A stretch of DNA of 64,000 bases from Pantoea sp. GD03673 (GCF_029844725.1 NZ_JAOCKJ010000010.1:1-64000), one strand, 5' to 3'. Positions 37,291-46,582 are shown, counted from the stretch's first letter. Numbers and translations: made by a program. The notes: a model not told the origin generated them from the letters alone.

Positions 37291-39617
37291 TGAAAAAGAT
37301 AACCATCGGGCTGATTGGAAATCCTAACACCGGTAAAACCACGCTGTTTAATCAGCTGACCGGGGCGCGCCAGCGGGTCGGGAACTGGGCTGGCGTCACG
37401 GTTGAACGTAAAGAAGGGCAGTTTTTTACCGCGCAGTCAGATGTCAGACTTATTGATCTGCCCGGCACCCGCTCCCTGACCACGCTATCCGCGGAAAGCG
37501 CCATTGATGAAAGCATCGCCTGCCAGTACCTTTATCAGGATAACGCCGATCTGGTGATTAACGTCGTGGATGCGTCCAGTCTGGAAAGCAACCTGTTCCT
37601 GACCTTCCAGCTGCTGGAGCTGGGCGTGCCCTGCATTGTTGCTCTGAACATGCAGGATATTGCCGCAAATCAGAACATCGTTATCGATGCCGAAGCGCTG
37701 TCAGATCGTCTGGGGTGTCCGGTGGTTTCCCTGACCTCAACCAAAGGCCAGGGCATTGCTCAGCTGAAAGCACTGATCGATCAGCCCCCTGTTTACCGCG
37801 CACCGGAACGGGTGCGTTATCCGGCCGCGATTGAAGAGGCGATTGAGCAGCTCTGCCTTAAGATGCCCGTGACGATAGCCCCGCAAAAGCGCTTCTGGCT
37901 GGCATTACAGTTGCTTGAAGGCGATATCAACAGCCAGAAACTGTGTCCTGAGCTGCTTCCCTTTCTGAACAGCACTATGCAGCAGGCGGAAGGTGATACT
38001 GGCGTACAGATTGCCGATTATCGCTATCGTGCCATCAACGCAGTTTGCGCGGCGGTCAGTAACATTCATCAGGCCATCCCGGCCAGCCTTACCCGCCAGA
38101 TCGATAACATCGTGCTGGACCGCTGGCTTGGGATCCCGATATTCCTGGCCGTGATGTATGTGATGTTTGTACTCTCAATCAATATCGGTGCCGCGCTGCA
38201 GCCGCTGTTTGACGGGAGTTCGGTGGCAATATTCATTCATGGCGCGCAATGGCTGGGTTATGTCTGTCACTTCCCGACCTGGCTGACGGTTTTCCTGGCG
38301 CAGGGTCTCGGTGCCGGTATCAATACGGTGCTGCCCATCATTCCGCAGATTGGCCTGATGTTCCTGTTCCTCTCTTTCCTTGAGGATTCAGGCTATATGG
38401 CACGCGCCGCCTTTGTGATGGACAGGCTGATGCAGTCACTGGGCCTGCCGGGAAAATCCTTTGTGCCGCTGATTGTCGGCTTTGGCTGTAATGTGCCCGC
38501 GGTGATGGGGACGCGGACGCTGGACACACCGCGTGAGCGCCTGCTTACCGTGCTGATTGCTCCCTTTATGTCCTGCGGCGCACGGCTGGCCATCTTTGCC
38601 GTTTTTGCCGCCGCTTTCTTCGATGCACACAGTTCCAGCCTGGTATTTTCCCTCTATCTGCTGGGCATTGTTGTGGCGATTGCTACCGGGCTTGTGCTTA
38701 AGCATACGCTTCTGGGTGGCGAGGCTTCGCCGTTTATCATGGAGTTGCCGGTCTACCATCGGCCTCATTTTAAAAGCCTGCTGCTGCAGACCTGGCAACG
38801 GTTGAAAATGTTTGTGGTGCGTGCCGGTCAGGTCATCATCCTGGTGAGCATGCTGATTGGTTTGCTAAGCAGCTTTGCATTTAATGGCCAGTGGGTTGAT
38901 GACATAAACCATTCTGCACTGGCGGCGACCAGCAAAGCGATCACCCCCGTGCTGTTACCCATCGGAGTGACGCAGGATAACTGGCAGGCGACAGTGGGAC
39001 TGGTGAGCGGCATCATGGCGAAAGAGGTTGTGGTCGGTACGCTTAACAGCCTGTACACCACGGAGGCGATCCAGAGCAGTCCATTTGATCCGCAGGCTTT
39101 TAACCTGGCAGATGAACTGAAAGAGGCGCTGACAGAAACCTGGGCGGGCCTGACGGCGGCATTCAGAATTGATGCGCTGGCGCATCCCATCGATGCCAGC
39201 AAAGGCGATGGTGAGATGGCATCCGGTTCTGTGGGCGTAATGTCGGCCAAATTTGGCAGTGGGTTTGCCGCTTACAGCTACTTAATCTTTGTCCTGCTCT
39301 ACATTCCCTGCGTCTCAGTGATGGGCGCTATCGCACGTGAGGCGGGAAAAAAATGGATGATGTTCTCCTTCTTCTGGGGGCTGAACATCGCCTATACCCT
39401 GGCCACGTTCTTTTATCAGATCGTCACTTTTAACGCGCATCCGTTATTCAGTGCGACCTGTCTGATAAGCCTTTTGTTACTGAACGGAATCATTCTTATG
39501 GCCCTCCGCAAAGCGGGAAGCAGGGTGCAGGCAATACCGGTCATGCTTCATGAGGAAAAGAGAAACTGTCGCGGCTGCCACGGCGGCTGTGATAAACAGA
39601 AAGGCTACGTTCAGTAA
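37290..39617 (+). CDS. feoB: Ferrous iron transporter FeoB
   Basis: 775 residues, as in E. coli. The N-terminal G domain (about 1-165) has GNPNTGKTT (G1), GVTVERKEG (G2), DLPGTRSL (G3) and NMQD (G4), followed by a helical GDI domain and a membrane domain with the two Gate motifs (GFGCNVPAVMGTR, and the FMSCGARLAIF segment). It transports Fe(II) across the inner membrane, driven or gated by GTP. The C-terminus carries a cysteine cluster CRGCHGGCDKQ typical of gammaproteobacterial FeoB. There is no feoC behind it: the following 330 bases hold no open frame of that kind. It forms a two-gene operon with feoA. Confidence 0.96.
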   Translation: MKKITIGLIGNPNTGKTTLFNQLTGARQRVGNWAGVTVERKEGQFFTAQSDVRLIDLPGTRSLTTLSAESAIDESIACQYLYQDNADLVINVVDASSLESNLFLTFQLLELGVPCIVALNMQDIAANQNIVIDAEALSDRLGCPVVSLTSTKGQGIAQLKALIDQPPVYRAPERVRYPAAIEEAIEQLCLKMPVTIAPQKRFWLALQLLEGDINSQKLCPELLPFLNSTMQQAEGDTGVQIADYRYRAINAVCAAVSNIHQAIPASLTRQIDNIVLDRWLGIPIFLAVMYVMFVLSINIGAALQPLFDGSSVAIFIHGAQWLGYVCHFPTWLTVFLAQGLGAGINTVLPIIPQIGLMFLFLSFLEDSGYMARAAFVMDRLMQSLGLPGKSFVPLIVGFGCNVPAVMGTRTLDTPRERLLTVLIAPFMSCGARLAIFAVFAAAFFDAHSSSLVFSLYLLGIVVAIATGLVLKHTLLGGEASPFIMELPVYHRPHFKSLLLQTWQRLKMFVVRAGQVIILVSMLIGLLSSFAFNGQWVDDINHSALAATSKAITPVLLPIGVTQDNWQATVGLVSGIMAKEVVVGTLNSLYTTEAIQSSPFDPQAFNLADELKEALTETWAGLTAAFRIDALAHPIDASKGDGEMASGSVGVMSAKFGSGFAAYSYLIFVLLYIPCVSVMGAIAREAGKKWMMFSFFWGLNIAYTLATFFYQIVTFNAHPLFSATCLISLLLLNGIILMALRKAGSRVQAIPVMLHEEKRNCRGCHGGCDKQKGYVQ

Positions 39618-39946
39618 AGATAGACCCGTTGTGATGCGGGTTTACCCGTGTCGCAGCGGACAGAGGCGCGCGTTCTGTTGCCGACCGTGCTAAGCCTTAA
39701 AGGCTGTTCATTAACAGACCCGGGCGCACCCTGAGTATCAGCCGTTCCCTTTAGGCTGGCCTCTTGTTTCGAAGACAGATTCGCAGCAGGTTGTATGGCA
39801 GCATAAAGAGATCAATTAAATCAGCCGGATGAACCCGTCAGCCCCCGTCTCAGCGAGAAACCGTACCGGCTTACACACAGGCTGTCCACTTTTTCTGTGG
39901 ATAACTCTGCCATGAAAACGCGTTAATTACGCGCTTTAGGGGGACA
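39618..39946. other. Intergenic, feoB to recombinase, with DnaA box
   Basis: About 330 bases between convergent genes. A short dyad ACCCG/CGGGT at 39627-39643 follows feoB and may be a weak terminator. A perfect DnaA box (TTATCCACA on the minus strand) is at 39896-39904. No gene was recognised. Confidence 0.5.
39896..39904 (-). promoter_or_regulatory. DnaA box
   Basis: TTATCCACA on the minus strand, identical to the R1-type consensus. It lies 40 bases beyond the recombinase stop codon and far from the iterons, so a role in replication is uncertain; nine-base matches also occur by chance. Confidence 0.4.
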
Positions 39947-40984
39947 TCAGCCGGTAATATCGGGTTCAGCAAATTGTTCCATGAATTCCACCATCGCACC
40001 TTTATGCGCTTCCACGTGACGAATATAGCGCATCAGTGTCTCCGGTTTTTTCCAGGTGCCTTCCTGCATAATCCGGGCGACAGGATACCCTTTATCTGCC
40101 ATATCCTGAGCGGCACCGACCCTTGCGCTGTGACCGCTCCAGCCGGTATAGCGATTTTTGTTGGCCTTCACTGCGCTGCCTTTTCCAGCCGTGTGCCAGG
40201 CTCGGTTAAAAATCTGTTCCAGTGCCCGGGTGCTCATGGGTTTTTCGGCAATCAGTACCCGGCCTGAGCGGTGAACTGCATTGAAAAGCCAGGCATCAGG
40301 CTGGCTGGAAAGCCCGGACGCCGCGATCCACTGTTCGAGTTTCTGCGTTGAGCGGGTACTGAGCGCCTTGATCAATCCGCCGGTCTGAACAAGGGTTTTT
40401 GTCCATGCCACATCCAGAATGATTCGACCGTCAGCGGCACGCATCACGTCCCGCACCCGCAATCTCGACAATTCACTGATACGCAGTAGTGTTGCATAGG
40501 CGACATGCAAAAAAGCCAGATCGCGCAGAACCTGAAGGTTGTCAGAACCTGACCACTGCTTATCCAGCGCCATCAGATCTGTCAGCCTGAAGGGGACCGC
40601 CTGACCCGCACGCTCGCCGTTGACAACGGCGACCCGGTTAATCTTCTTCATGGTGCGAAAAACCAGCGGAGAGACATTGGGTACCAGCAGTCCGGCGTTA
40701 CGGTGTAACATCGAAATTAATGCCGCATGCGAAGTGATGGTCGAAGAGGCCCGGCCACTTTCAGCCAGAAAAGTGAGGTAATCGCGCAAATCTTCTGCAC
40801 TCATCGGCAGGAAGGTGCGCTGGTTATCTTCCGACCATTGATGACAGATTCGCATGACGCTGAGCAGCTGGCGCCAGGTGTTGGGTGAAAATGCGTCTTT
40901 ATCCTGGACGAACTGTCTGAGCCGTTCAGCAATATCGCTGTTCCGGCTCACCGTCAGGCTGTTCAGTGGCCCTGCATCACTCAT
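39947..40984 (-). CDS. Cre-type tyrosine recombinase
   Basis: 345 residues, P1 Cre length (343). The full catalytic set is visible: R168 (LLRIS), K196 (WTKTLV), H285 and R288 (GHSARVG), W311 and the nucleophile Y320 (MRYIRHVE). Both the core-binding N-domain (FSPNTWRQLLSVMRICHQW, LRDYLTFLAESGRASSTI) and the catalytic domain align with Cre by eye. In P1, Cre resolves plasmid dimers at loxP. Here a 34-bp lox-like site lies 155 bases upstream of the start (41139-41172), so the same role is likely. Other Cre relatives (Vika, Dre, and a Pantoea one named Panto) are described; identity to those cannot be checked. The ATG at 40984 has AGTGAGC at a suitable distance. Confidence 0.93.
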   Translation of the reverse strand: MSDAGPLNSLTVSRNSDIAERLRQFVQDKDAFSPNTWRQLLSVMRICHQWSEDNQRTFLPMSAEDLRDYLTFLAESGRASSTITSHAALISMLHRNAGLLVPNVSPLVFRTMKKINRVAVVNGERAGQAVPFRLTDLMALDKQWSGSDNLQVLRDLAFLHVAYATLLRISELSRLRVRDVMRAADGRIILDVAWTKTLVQTGGLIKALSTRSTQKLEQWIAASGLSSQPDAWLFNAVHRSGRVLIAEKPMSTRALEQIFNRAWHTAGKGSAVKANKNRYTGWSGHSARVGAAQDMADKGYPVARIMQEGTWKKPETLMRYIRHVEAHKGAMVEFMEQFAEPDITG

Positions 40985-41032
40985 TTTCGCTCACTTATTA
41001 ACCAGAAAACAGTATGATCGCGCTACATGAAT

Positions 41033-41072
41033 TCTGAGAATTTACCAGGGGGGTAACCGGTCAGAATTTACG
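41033..41072. promoter_or_regulatory. Short direct repeats ahead of the recombinase gene
   Basis: TGAGAATTTAC (41036-41046 region) and TCAGAATTTAC (41061-41071 region) recur about 26 bases apart within the presumed promoter of the leftward recombinase gene. They might be operator half-sites; no regulator is known. Confidence 0.35.
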
Positions 41073-41138
41073 TAGCGTTGCCATTTTACAGAGCGGACTC
41101 TGCTGATTGTCATCATAACCCGACCCGATCATCATGTC

Positions 41139-41172
41139 ATGATTTCGTATAAGAATAATTATACGAAGTCAG
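41139..41172. other. lox-like recombination site
   Basis: A 13-8-13 structure: left arm ATGATTTCGTATA (41139-41151), spacer AGAATAAT (41152-41159), right arm TATACGAAGTCAG (41160-41172). The reverse complement of the right arm is CTGACTTCGTATA, so the arms agree at 11 of 13 positions, and each agrees with the P1 loxP arm (ATAACTTCGTATA) at 11 of 13, including the entire inner TTCGTATA. The eight-base spacer is asymmetric, as needed for orientation. It sits 155 bases upstream of a Cre-type recombinase gene. Sequence shows the structure directly; function as the recombinase target is inferred. Confidence 0.88.
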
Positions 41173-42120
41173 AAAGATTGCACGTTTTCTGTCTGATTTC
41201 TCCAGTCGGGGCCGGTTGCAGAACCGGATGTGGCGTAGGACAACCTGATAACAGGTCACCATATTGACGACACAGGCTGGCAGAGCACTGAACAAAAACC
41301 AGATGCCACAATAAATATCGTTATTTATGACGTGTTATTTCATTTACTACCGACCCTGAGTACAATCAGGTGGAAAAGATAAAATGCGTAGCGGATGGCA
41401 GAAATTATTAAACCGAAACTGCGTTAATAAAAATTTAACGTTCGCTAATGATGTTATCGACGCCTCAACGATTTTTCTGCATCGCGCATGGGTTAGCCTC
41501 ACACCCTCATTTCCAGGATGCCAAAAAAAGCCCCTCACGTGTGCCATCTGAATATTCACAAACAAAACCTTGCGAAATAAAATTCACTTAATGAAGATGG
41601 AGTTTCAAAAAGAAAATCGGCACCCTTAACCAAAAAAAAATTACCTTTTAGCATCTGTTATTTAGCCATGAAGGCCGGTTAATTTATTTACAGACGATTA
41701 TGAGATACCTTAAAAAACGGCTGATAATCCTCATGTTGGCAGATTAACTGACGCCTGCTAGCCCGGCAGATTAAGGGCTGGAGAACATCCACCATCACTT
41801 ATCGGCTGCAAGCAAGAGTGAAACCCGCTTCGTTACACGGCGCGAGTTAATGATGTTTCAGACCTCATCTGTAAAGCAGGCAACTCCTGTTGATCCTTTT
41901 TCAGGTCGCTCACGATTTATATTTAAAAGCACGCTTTAACAATTTACGTTGATATTTTAATTTATTTCAACCGCGTTATTACGCCGGGAAACCCCCTCAC
42001 AAATCATCAGGCAAGAAATACATTTTTCATCGCAACGCAGGTTCTCATTTATAACCAATAGCGATGCGAGTCTGTGTTATCAGACTGGACACCGCTATCT
42101 GTGCGATATATTTAACTGGT
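41173..42120. other. AT-rich gene-poor region
   Basis: About 950 bases, strongly AT-rich at 41360-41460, 41570-41720 and 41930-42060. The open frame at 41347-41565 (minus) has no ribosome site and no recognisable sequence. A partition centromere or H-NS-coated region is possible, but no regular repeats were found and no parAB genes lie within this window. Confidence 0.45.
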
Positions 42121-43332
42121 TTACCCGCCATTGCCTATCTGCCAGATAAACGTTGGATCTTTACCATTCACCTCCCAGTCGCCCACGTTGCGGATTTTGT
42201 AGATCACCGGATTGTGCGATGACACTGTCCGGGCGTTGCGCCAGTGTCGATCCAGCGCCTTGCTGACGCGGGTATCTGACGCGCCAAGCGCATTAAACAA
42301 TTCCGTGGCGGCACGCGTGACCAGCTCGACGGCGACCGCCTGCGCCCGGGCTGACGCGACCTCTGCCAGTACGTTCGCCGCGTGAAGCTCTGCTTCATCC
42401 GCGCCGCGCAGTTGCAGCTCAAACGCCCGTTGCAATGAGTGGGTTGCGCGCTCAACGGTGGCCTCAACCGCCCAGGCCCAGCTGCTGATCTGCCCGACGA
42501 CCTGCAGTACCTGCACATCCTGCTTCACCTGGGGTGCATTCCCGTGGCTGTAAATCCGCTTACGCTGTGCCACGCCCTGTGCCGCATCACGGACTATTGC
42601 CCGCCCGATACCGGCCAGCGTGGCTAATAAAACATGCTGATAAAAGGCGGTCTGATAGCGAAAGCGCTCGCTGAAATCGTAAACGTGCGGTTGCTCCACA
42701 TGCGCCTCCTGAAAGCGTGTGGTGCCGCTGCCGGTCAGCCGCTGTCCGAAACCGTCCCAGTCATCATCCCGTTCCACTCCCTTCTGATGCGTGTTCACCA
42801 GCGCAATCACATCGCGGCCATTGTCGGTACGCTGTGCATAAACATCAATCCAGTCGGCATAGAGCGTGCCGGTGCTGTAAAACTTCTCGCCGCTGAGCGC
42901 CCATCCATCCTGAACCGGGGAGACCTGCGTGTTAACCTCACCCAGCTTCACTGCACCAATCTCACTCCAGCCGCTGCCCACCAGCTCACCATCAACAAAA
43001 CGTCTGAACCAGCGACGGCGTTCGTCGCTCGCAGGCTGGTTCAGGCGATCTTCGATAAAGGCGAAATGCGCGCGCAGCGCCTGTGGCAGGTTTGAATCCG
43101 CCTCGGCGAGGCCGGTCAGCAGTGAAAAGAGCTGTGGCAGCGAGACGCCGAAGCCACCTTCTTCTCTGGGGATGCGCAGGGTGCCGAACCGCGCTTCTTT
43201 CAGCCAGCGAATGGGCTCATGCAGCAGAGTGCGATTCGTTTCACGCCCGGCGGCACCTTCAGCAATGCGGTTGAAGAGTGGCCGGAACTGTTCAGTCAGT
43301 GCAGCAAATTCAGCAGGGGTCAATTCAGACAT
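42121..43332 (-). CDS. Acyl-CoA-dehydrogenase-like flavoenzyme (SfnB/DszC type)
   Basis: 403 residues, the acyl-CoA dehydrogenase fold of flavin-dependent monooxygenases such as DszC and the SfnB group: helical N-domain (PIRWLKEARFGTLRIPREEGGFG), beta-domain (GSGWSEIGAVKLGEVNT, WALSGEKFYSTGTLYADWIDV), and C-terminal helical bundle. It lacks the catalytic Glu base of true acyl-CoA dehydrogenases in an obvious position. SfnB-type proteins accompany dimethylsulfone and sulfonate metabolism and are thought to use reduced flavin and oxygen. The ATG at 43332 with GGAGAAGA overlaps the last eight bases of the MFS gene, so the two are translationally coupled. The exact substrate is not predictable; an organosulfur compound is inferred from the cluster. 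Confidence 0.85.
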   Translation of the reverse strand: MSELTPAEFAALTEQFRPLFNRIAEGAAGRETNRTLLHEPIRWLKEARFGTLRIPREEGGFGVSLPQLFSLLTGLAEADSNLPQALRAHFAFIEDRLNQPASDERRRWFRRFVDGELVGSGWSEIGAVKLGEVNTQVSPVQDGWALSGEKFYSTGTLYADWIDVYAQRTDNGRDVIALVNTHQKGVERDDDWDGFGQRLTGSGTTRFQEAHVEQPHVYDFSERFRYQTAFYQHVLLATLAGIGRAIVRDAAQGVAQRKRIYSHGNAPQVKQDVQVLQVVGQISSWAWAVEATVERATHSLQRAFELQLRGADEAELHAANVLAEVASARAQAVAVELVTRAATELFNALGASDTRVSKALDRHWRNARTVSSHNPVIYKIRNVGDWEVNGKDPTFIWQIGNGG

Positions 43333-44785
43333 GATCTTCTCCAGATTCGGGGTGTTCATCAATATCCTGTCGGGTCGGTTCAAACCGGATAATAAGCAGG
43401 AAAATAATGGGGATAAGGGCGGCAAGAGAGACAATCCAGAACATGTTGGTGCCGTAGCGGGCCTGTAAAATGGGCAGAATAAACAGCGCCAGCGCACTGC
43501 CAATACCCGACAGCGAGCGACTGAAACCGACACCGGTTGCGCGAATGTGGGTCGGGTAGGAGAGCGCCGGATAGATCATCAACTGTGCGCCGGGTCCAAA
43601 CCCTTCGGCAAACAGCCAGAGTCCCAGCATCAGCACGGCAAACACGACGCCGGGGATGGCCTGCGGATGACCGATCAACGCCAGTGCGATCAGCGCGATA
43701 AACTGCAGCGCAAAGCCCGCAATCGCCACATGCCTGGACGGAAATTTCCATGCCAGACGCATCCCCAGCAGACCGCCGGTAAAGGCAAACAGCGCATTCA
43801 GTCCCAGGGAGGCGGGGAGGGTTTCAAAGACGCCCGCGCCCAGAAACTGCGCCAGAATAGAGGGCAGGAAGAAAGCGATGGCGGTGTACTCAAATGCGAT
43901 ACAGACGTTCATCACTGCGCTGACGATCGTGCGTTCCAGGTAGGGCTTCTGAAACAGCACGCGGAGATGCACTTTTGGGGCCGCCTTCACGGCGTCGTTT
44001 TTTTCGGGCGGCGCTTCATGGGCAATAATGCCGTAGGAGTCGCGCAGGATCCGTACCGCGCCGCTAAGGTCGCCCTGATTGGCTGCCCACAACGGTGATT
44101 CATTCATGAACCTGCTGCGAACCGCAATAATCAGCAGGGCCGGTACCGCACCAAACAGCAGCGAGGCGCGCCATAACCAGTCGATGTGTTCAGCGGGTAG
44201 CAGGAAATAGAGCGCTAAAATAATGAAGAAACAGGCAGATGACGCGGCATACCACATCGGGCACCAGGCGGCGAGGCGTGACGCTTTGTTACCCTTACCG
44301 GAGAATTTAGAGAACTCTGCCAGATAAGCCATGGCAACCGGGAGATCGATCCCTACTCCCACGCCCATCAGAAACCGCGCCCCAATCAACACCCAGACGT
44401 TAGGTGCCAGACCCGCAGCAATCGCCGAAACCACAAAGAAGAGCATGTCCGCCATAAACACCGAATAGCGGCCATATTTGTCGGTGAGCCAGCCGCCGAC
44501 CAGATTGCCCACAATAGTGCCGATCATGATGGAGGAGGTCACCAGCCCGGTGAGTACCGGCGTCAGGCCAAACTCCTTCACCACATCGTCAATGCCATAA
44601 GAGAGCGTAGTGAGGTCGTAGGCATCAAGGAACACGCCGCCCAGCGCCAGGAAAACGATCCAGCGGGCGTAACTGTTTTTCTCACTTCGGGAGTTAATAA
44701 GACGGGCCACATCACTCACCGAACGAACCGGCGTGGAGTGTGGCGGCGGGGCGGTCAGGGTGTTGTCAATCTCTAATGTACTCAT
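43325..44785 (-). CDS. MFS transporter in organosulfur cluster
   Basis: 486 residues with 12 transmembrane helices and the major facilitator signature GGWLTDKYGRYSVF between helices 2 and 3. The N-terminal cytosolic segment (SRSEKNSYARWIVFLALGGVFLDAYDL) is typical of the metabolite:H+ symporter subfamily (aromatic-acid and sugar-acid carriers). It likely imports an organosulfur or related acid used by the flavin enzymes next to it; this is inference. The start is the ATG at 44785 (GAGGA upstream), with a 60-base-plus upstream frame that is not conserved. It overlaps the acyl-CoA-dehydrogenase-like gene by eight bases, and is separated from the LLM gene by about 310 bases with a hairpin. Confidence 0.87.
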   Translation of the reverse strand: MSTLEIDNTLTAPPPHSTPVRSVSDVARLINSRSEKNSYARWIVFLALGGVFLDAYDLTTLSYGIDDVVKEFGLTPVLTGLVTSSIMIGTIVGNLVGGWLTDKYGRYSVFMADMLFFVVSAIAAGLAPNVWVLIGARFLMGVGVGIDLPVAMAYLAEFSKFSGKGNKASRLAAWCPMWYAASSACFFIILALYFLLPAEHIDWLWRASLLFGAVPALLIIAVRSRFMNESPLWAANQGDLSGAVRILRDSYGIIAHEAPPEKNDAVKAAPKVHLRVLFQKPYLERTIVSAVMNVCIAFEYTAIAFFLPSILAQFLGAGVFETLPASLGLNALFAFTGGLLGMRLAWKFPSRHVAIAGFALQFIALIALALIGHPQAIPGVVFAVLMLGLWLFAEGFGPGAQLMIYPALSYPTHIRATGVGFSRSLSGIGSALALFILPILQARYGTNMFWIVSLAALIPIIFLLIIRFEPTRQDIDEHPESGEDHV

Positions 44786-44918
44786 CGTATCCTCGTTATT
44801 ATATTCAGCAGGTAACGAGGGTTTTATAAGTATTCCCGGTGAAGTAAACAACCAACAAATATGGATAACGATTATAATAAATTCAATAAGATAGCAGGTA
44901 ATTTCACCCATGCAAAAC

Positions 44919-44946
44919 ACCGGATAATGCGTGAACATTATCCGGT
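44919..44946 (-). terminator. Hairpin between LLM and MFS genes
   Basis: Perfect 11-bp arms ACCGGATAATG / CATTATCCGGT with a six-base CGTGAA loop. On the minus strand it is followed by GTTTTGC, so it may end the ssuD-FAD-LLM transcript. It lies about 150 bases past the LLM stop and 135 bases before the MFS start. A protein-binding operator is an alternative because the dyad is perfect. Confidence 0.6.
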
Positions 44947-45098
44947 CGCAGGTCGCGTTGATCTCTGTTTTATGCTGCTAAACCCGATGAAATTTGCTTT
45001 GTACCCGTTCAGCAGCGGCGCACTGGCTCACCCGGTCCGGTGATAGCCACCATTAATGCCTGCTAAGGCTCACGATTATCTCGCTCGGATGCCAGCTC

Positions 45099-46514
45099 TC
45101 ACGATCCTGAAATCGCCGTGCTTGCTGCTGGCTGGTCAGCACCGGCAGCCCGGCGATAACCGGCACCCGGATGCGGCAACGCCAGTCGGGGTCCCTGCCC
45201 GAACAACTTCTCACGCAGCGTGCCGGGCTGATAATCCTGTTTATAGACGCCGCGCTTTTGCAGTTCCGGCACCAGCAGTTCCACCACGTCGGTAAAGGTT
45301 TCATGCGTCACCGCATAGGCGAGGTTGAACCCGTCGACATCGGTTTCTTCAACCCAGCTCTGCAACTCATCAGCCACGGTTTCCGCACTGCCCACCAGCA
45401 GCGGACCAAATCCGCCAATGCCCACCCAGTCTGCCAGACCCTGCACCGTCCACTGACGGTCAGGATCGGCCGTTGAGAATGTCTCGACGGCTGACTGAAT
45501 CGCGTTGGTATGCAGATGTTTCAGTACCTGATCCGGCTGATACTGCCCGAAGTCGATACCCGTCCAGCCCGAGATCAGCGCCAGCGCACCTTCATAACTG
45601 ACATAGCTTTTGTACTCCTGCCATCTGGCCTGCGCCGCCAGATCGGTTTCTCCCACAATCACCGTCTGCAGGTTGAATATCAGCACTGAACGCGGGTCGC
45701 GTCCGGCCTCAGCGGCCCGGCGGCGAATATCCGCTACAGTTTTCTTCAGCAGCACTTTCGAGGGTGCGGCGACGAAGACACATTCAGCATGTTCCGCCGC
45801 AAAGGCTTTACCGCGACTGGATGCACCAGCCTGATAAAGCACCGGCGTGCGCTGCGGCGATGGCTCGCAGAGATGAATGCCCGGCACCTGGAAAAAGGTT
45901 CCCTGATGGTTAATAGGATGGATTTTAGTCGGGTCGCTGAAGATATGGCGCTCACGATCGCGCAGCACCGCCCCCTCTTCCCAGCTGCCCTCCAGCAGCT
46001 TATAAACAACCTGCAGATACTCATCGGCATAGTCATAGCGCGCATCATGATCGGTCTGAGCCTGATGCCCGATATTGCGCGCACCGCTTTCCAGATACGA
46101 GGTCACAATATTCCAGCCGATTCGGCCTTTAGTCAGGTGATCGAGGGTGGAGATGCGCCGCGCAAAGGGGTAGGGGTGTTCAAACGACAGCGAGGCGGTG
46201 AGGCCAAAACCCAGATGCGTCGTCACCAGCGCCATCGGCGTAATTAAGGCCAGCGGATCGTTGACCGGCACCTGAGTAGCCTGACGGATTGCTGCATGGT
46301 TGTTACCGTTCAGCACGTCGTAAACACCCAGCACATCAGCAATAAACAGCCCGTCAAACTTACCGCGCTCCAGCAGGCGTGCTAAGTCGGTCCAGTATTC
46401 CAGATCTTTGTACTGCCAGGAGCGGTCGCGGGGATGCGCCCACAAGCCGGGTGATTGATGACCGACACAGTTCATATCGAAAGCATTCAGGCGAATTTCA
46501 CGTTGCGATGACAT
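45099..46514 (-). CDS. LLM-class flavin monooxygenase (NtaA/DszA family)
   Basis: 471 residues, a TIM-barrel bacterial-luciferase-like monooxygenase of the NtaA/SnaA/DszA branch: LNAFDMNCVGHQSPGLW start, SLSFEHPYPFARRISTLDHLTKGRIGWNIVTS, PVLYQAGASSRG, and AECVFVAA. It uses FMNH2 delivered by a separate reductase and O2 to cleave C-S or C-N bonds. In this locus an organosulfur substrate (sulfone or sulfonate) is likely. The C-terminal 20 residues after GQGPRL look unlike family members, which may point to a recent frameshift at the end; the core is intact. It follows the FAD protein after 68 bases that hold a perfect GCGGCAA/TTGCCGC hairpin, and lacks a flavin reductase partner in the cluster. 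Confidence 0.88.
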   Translation of the reverse strand: MSSQREIRLNAFDMNCVGHQSPGLWAHPRDRSWQYKDLEYWTDLARLLERGKFDGLFIADVLGVYDVLNGNNHAAIRQATQVPVNDPLALITPMALVTTHLGFGLTASLSFEHPYPFARRISTLDHLTKGRIGWNIVTSYLESGARNIGHQAQTDHDARYDYADEYLQVVYKLLEGSWEEGAVLRDRERHIFSDPTKIHPINHQGTFFQVPGIHLCEPSPQRTPVLYQAGASSRGKAFAAEHAECVFVAAPSKVLLKKTVADIRRRAAEAGRDPRSVLIFNLQTVIVGETDLAAQARWQEYKSYVSYEGALALISGWTGIDFGQYQPDQVLKHLHTNAIQSAVETFSTADPDRQWTVQGLADWVGIGGFGPLLVGSAETVADELQSWVEETDVDGFNLAYAVTHETFTDVVELLVPELQKRGVYKQDYQPGTLREKLFGQGPRLALPHPGAGYRRAAGADQPAASTAISGS

Positions 46515-46532
46515 AGCGACTCCTGAGCGGAT

Positions 46533-46550
46533 GCGGCAATCGCTTGCCGC
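46533..46550. promoter_or_regulatory. Intercistronic hairpin, FAD protein to LLM gene
   Basis: Perfect stem GCGGCAA / TTGCCGC (46533-46539 with 46544-46550) and a TCGC loop in the 68-base gap. No T run follows on either strand, so it is more likely an mRNA-stability or processing element than a terminator. Confidence 0.5.
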
Positions 46551-46582
46551 CCACTTTTAAAGTTTGTTTTTAGAAGGACGAT

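Noticed and set aside
41347..41565. 72-codon minus-strand frame between the lox-like site and the sulfur locus
   Set aside because: No ribosome site, no recognisable sequence, AT-rich non-coding look.
44786..44918. A possible sigma-54 promoter in front of the MFS gene
   Set aside because: The best minus-strand match has the wrong GG/GC spacing (11 rather than 10).
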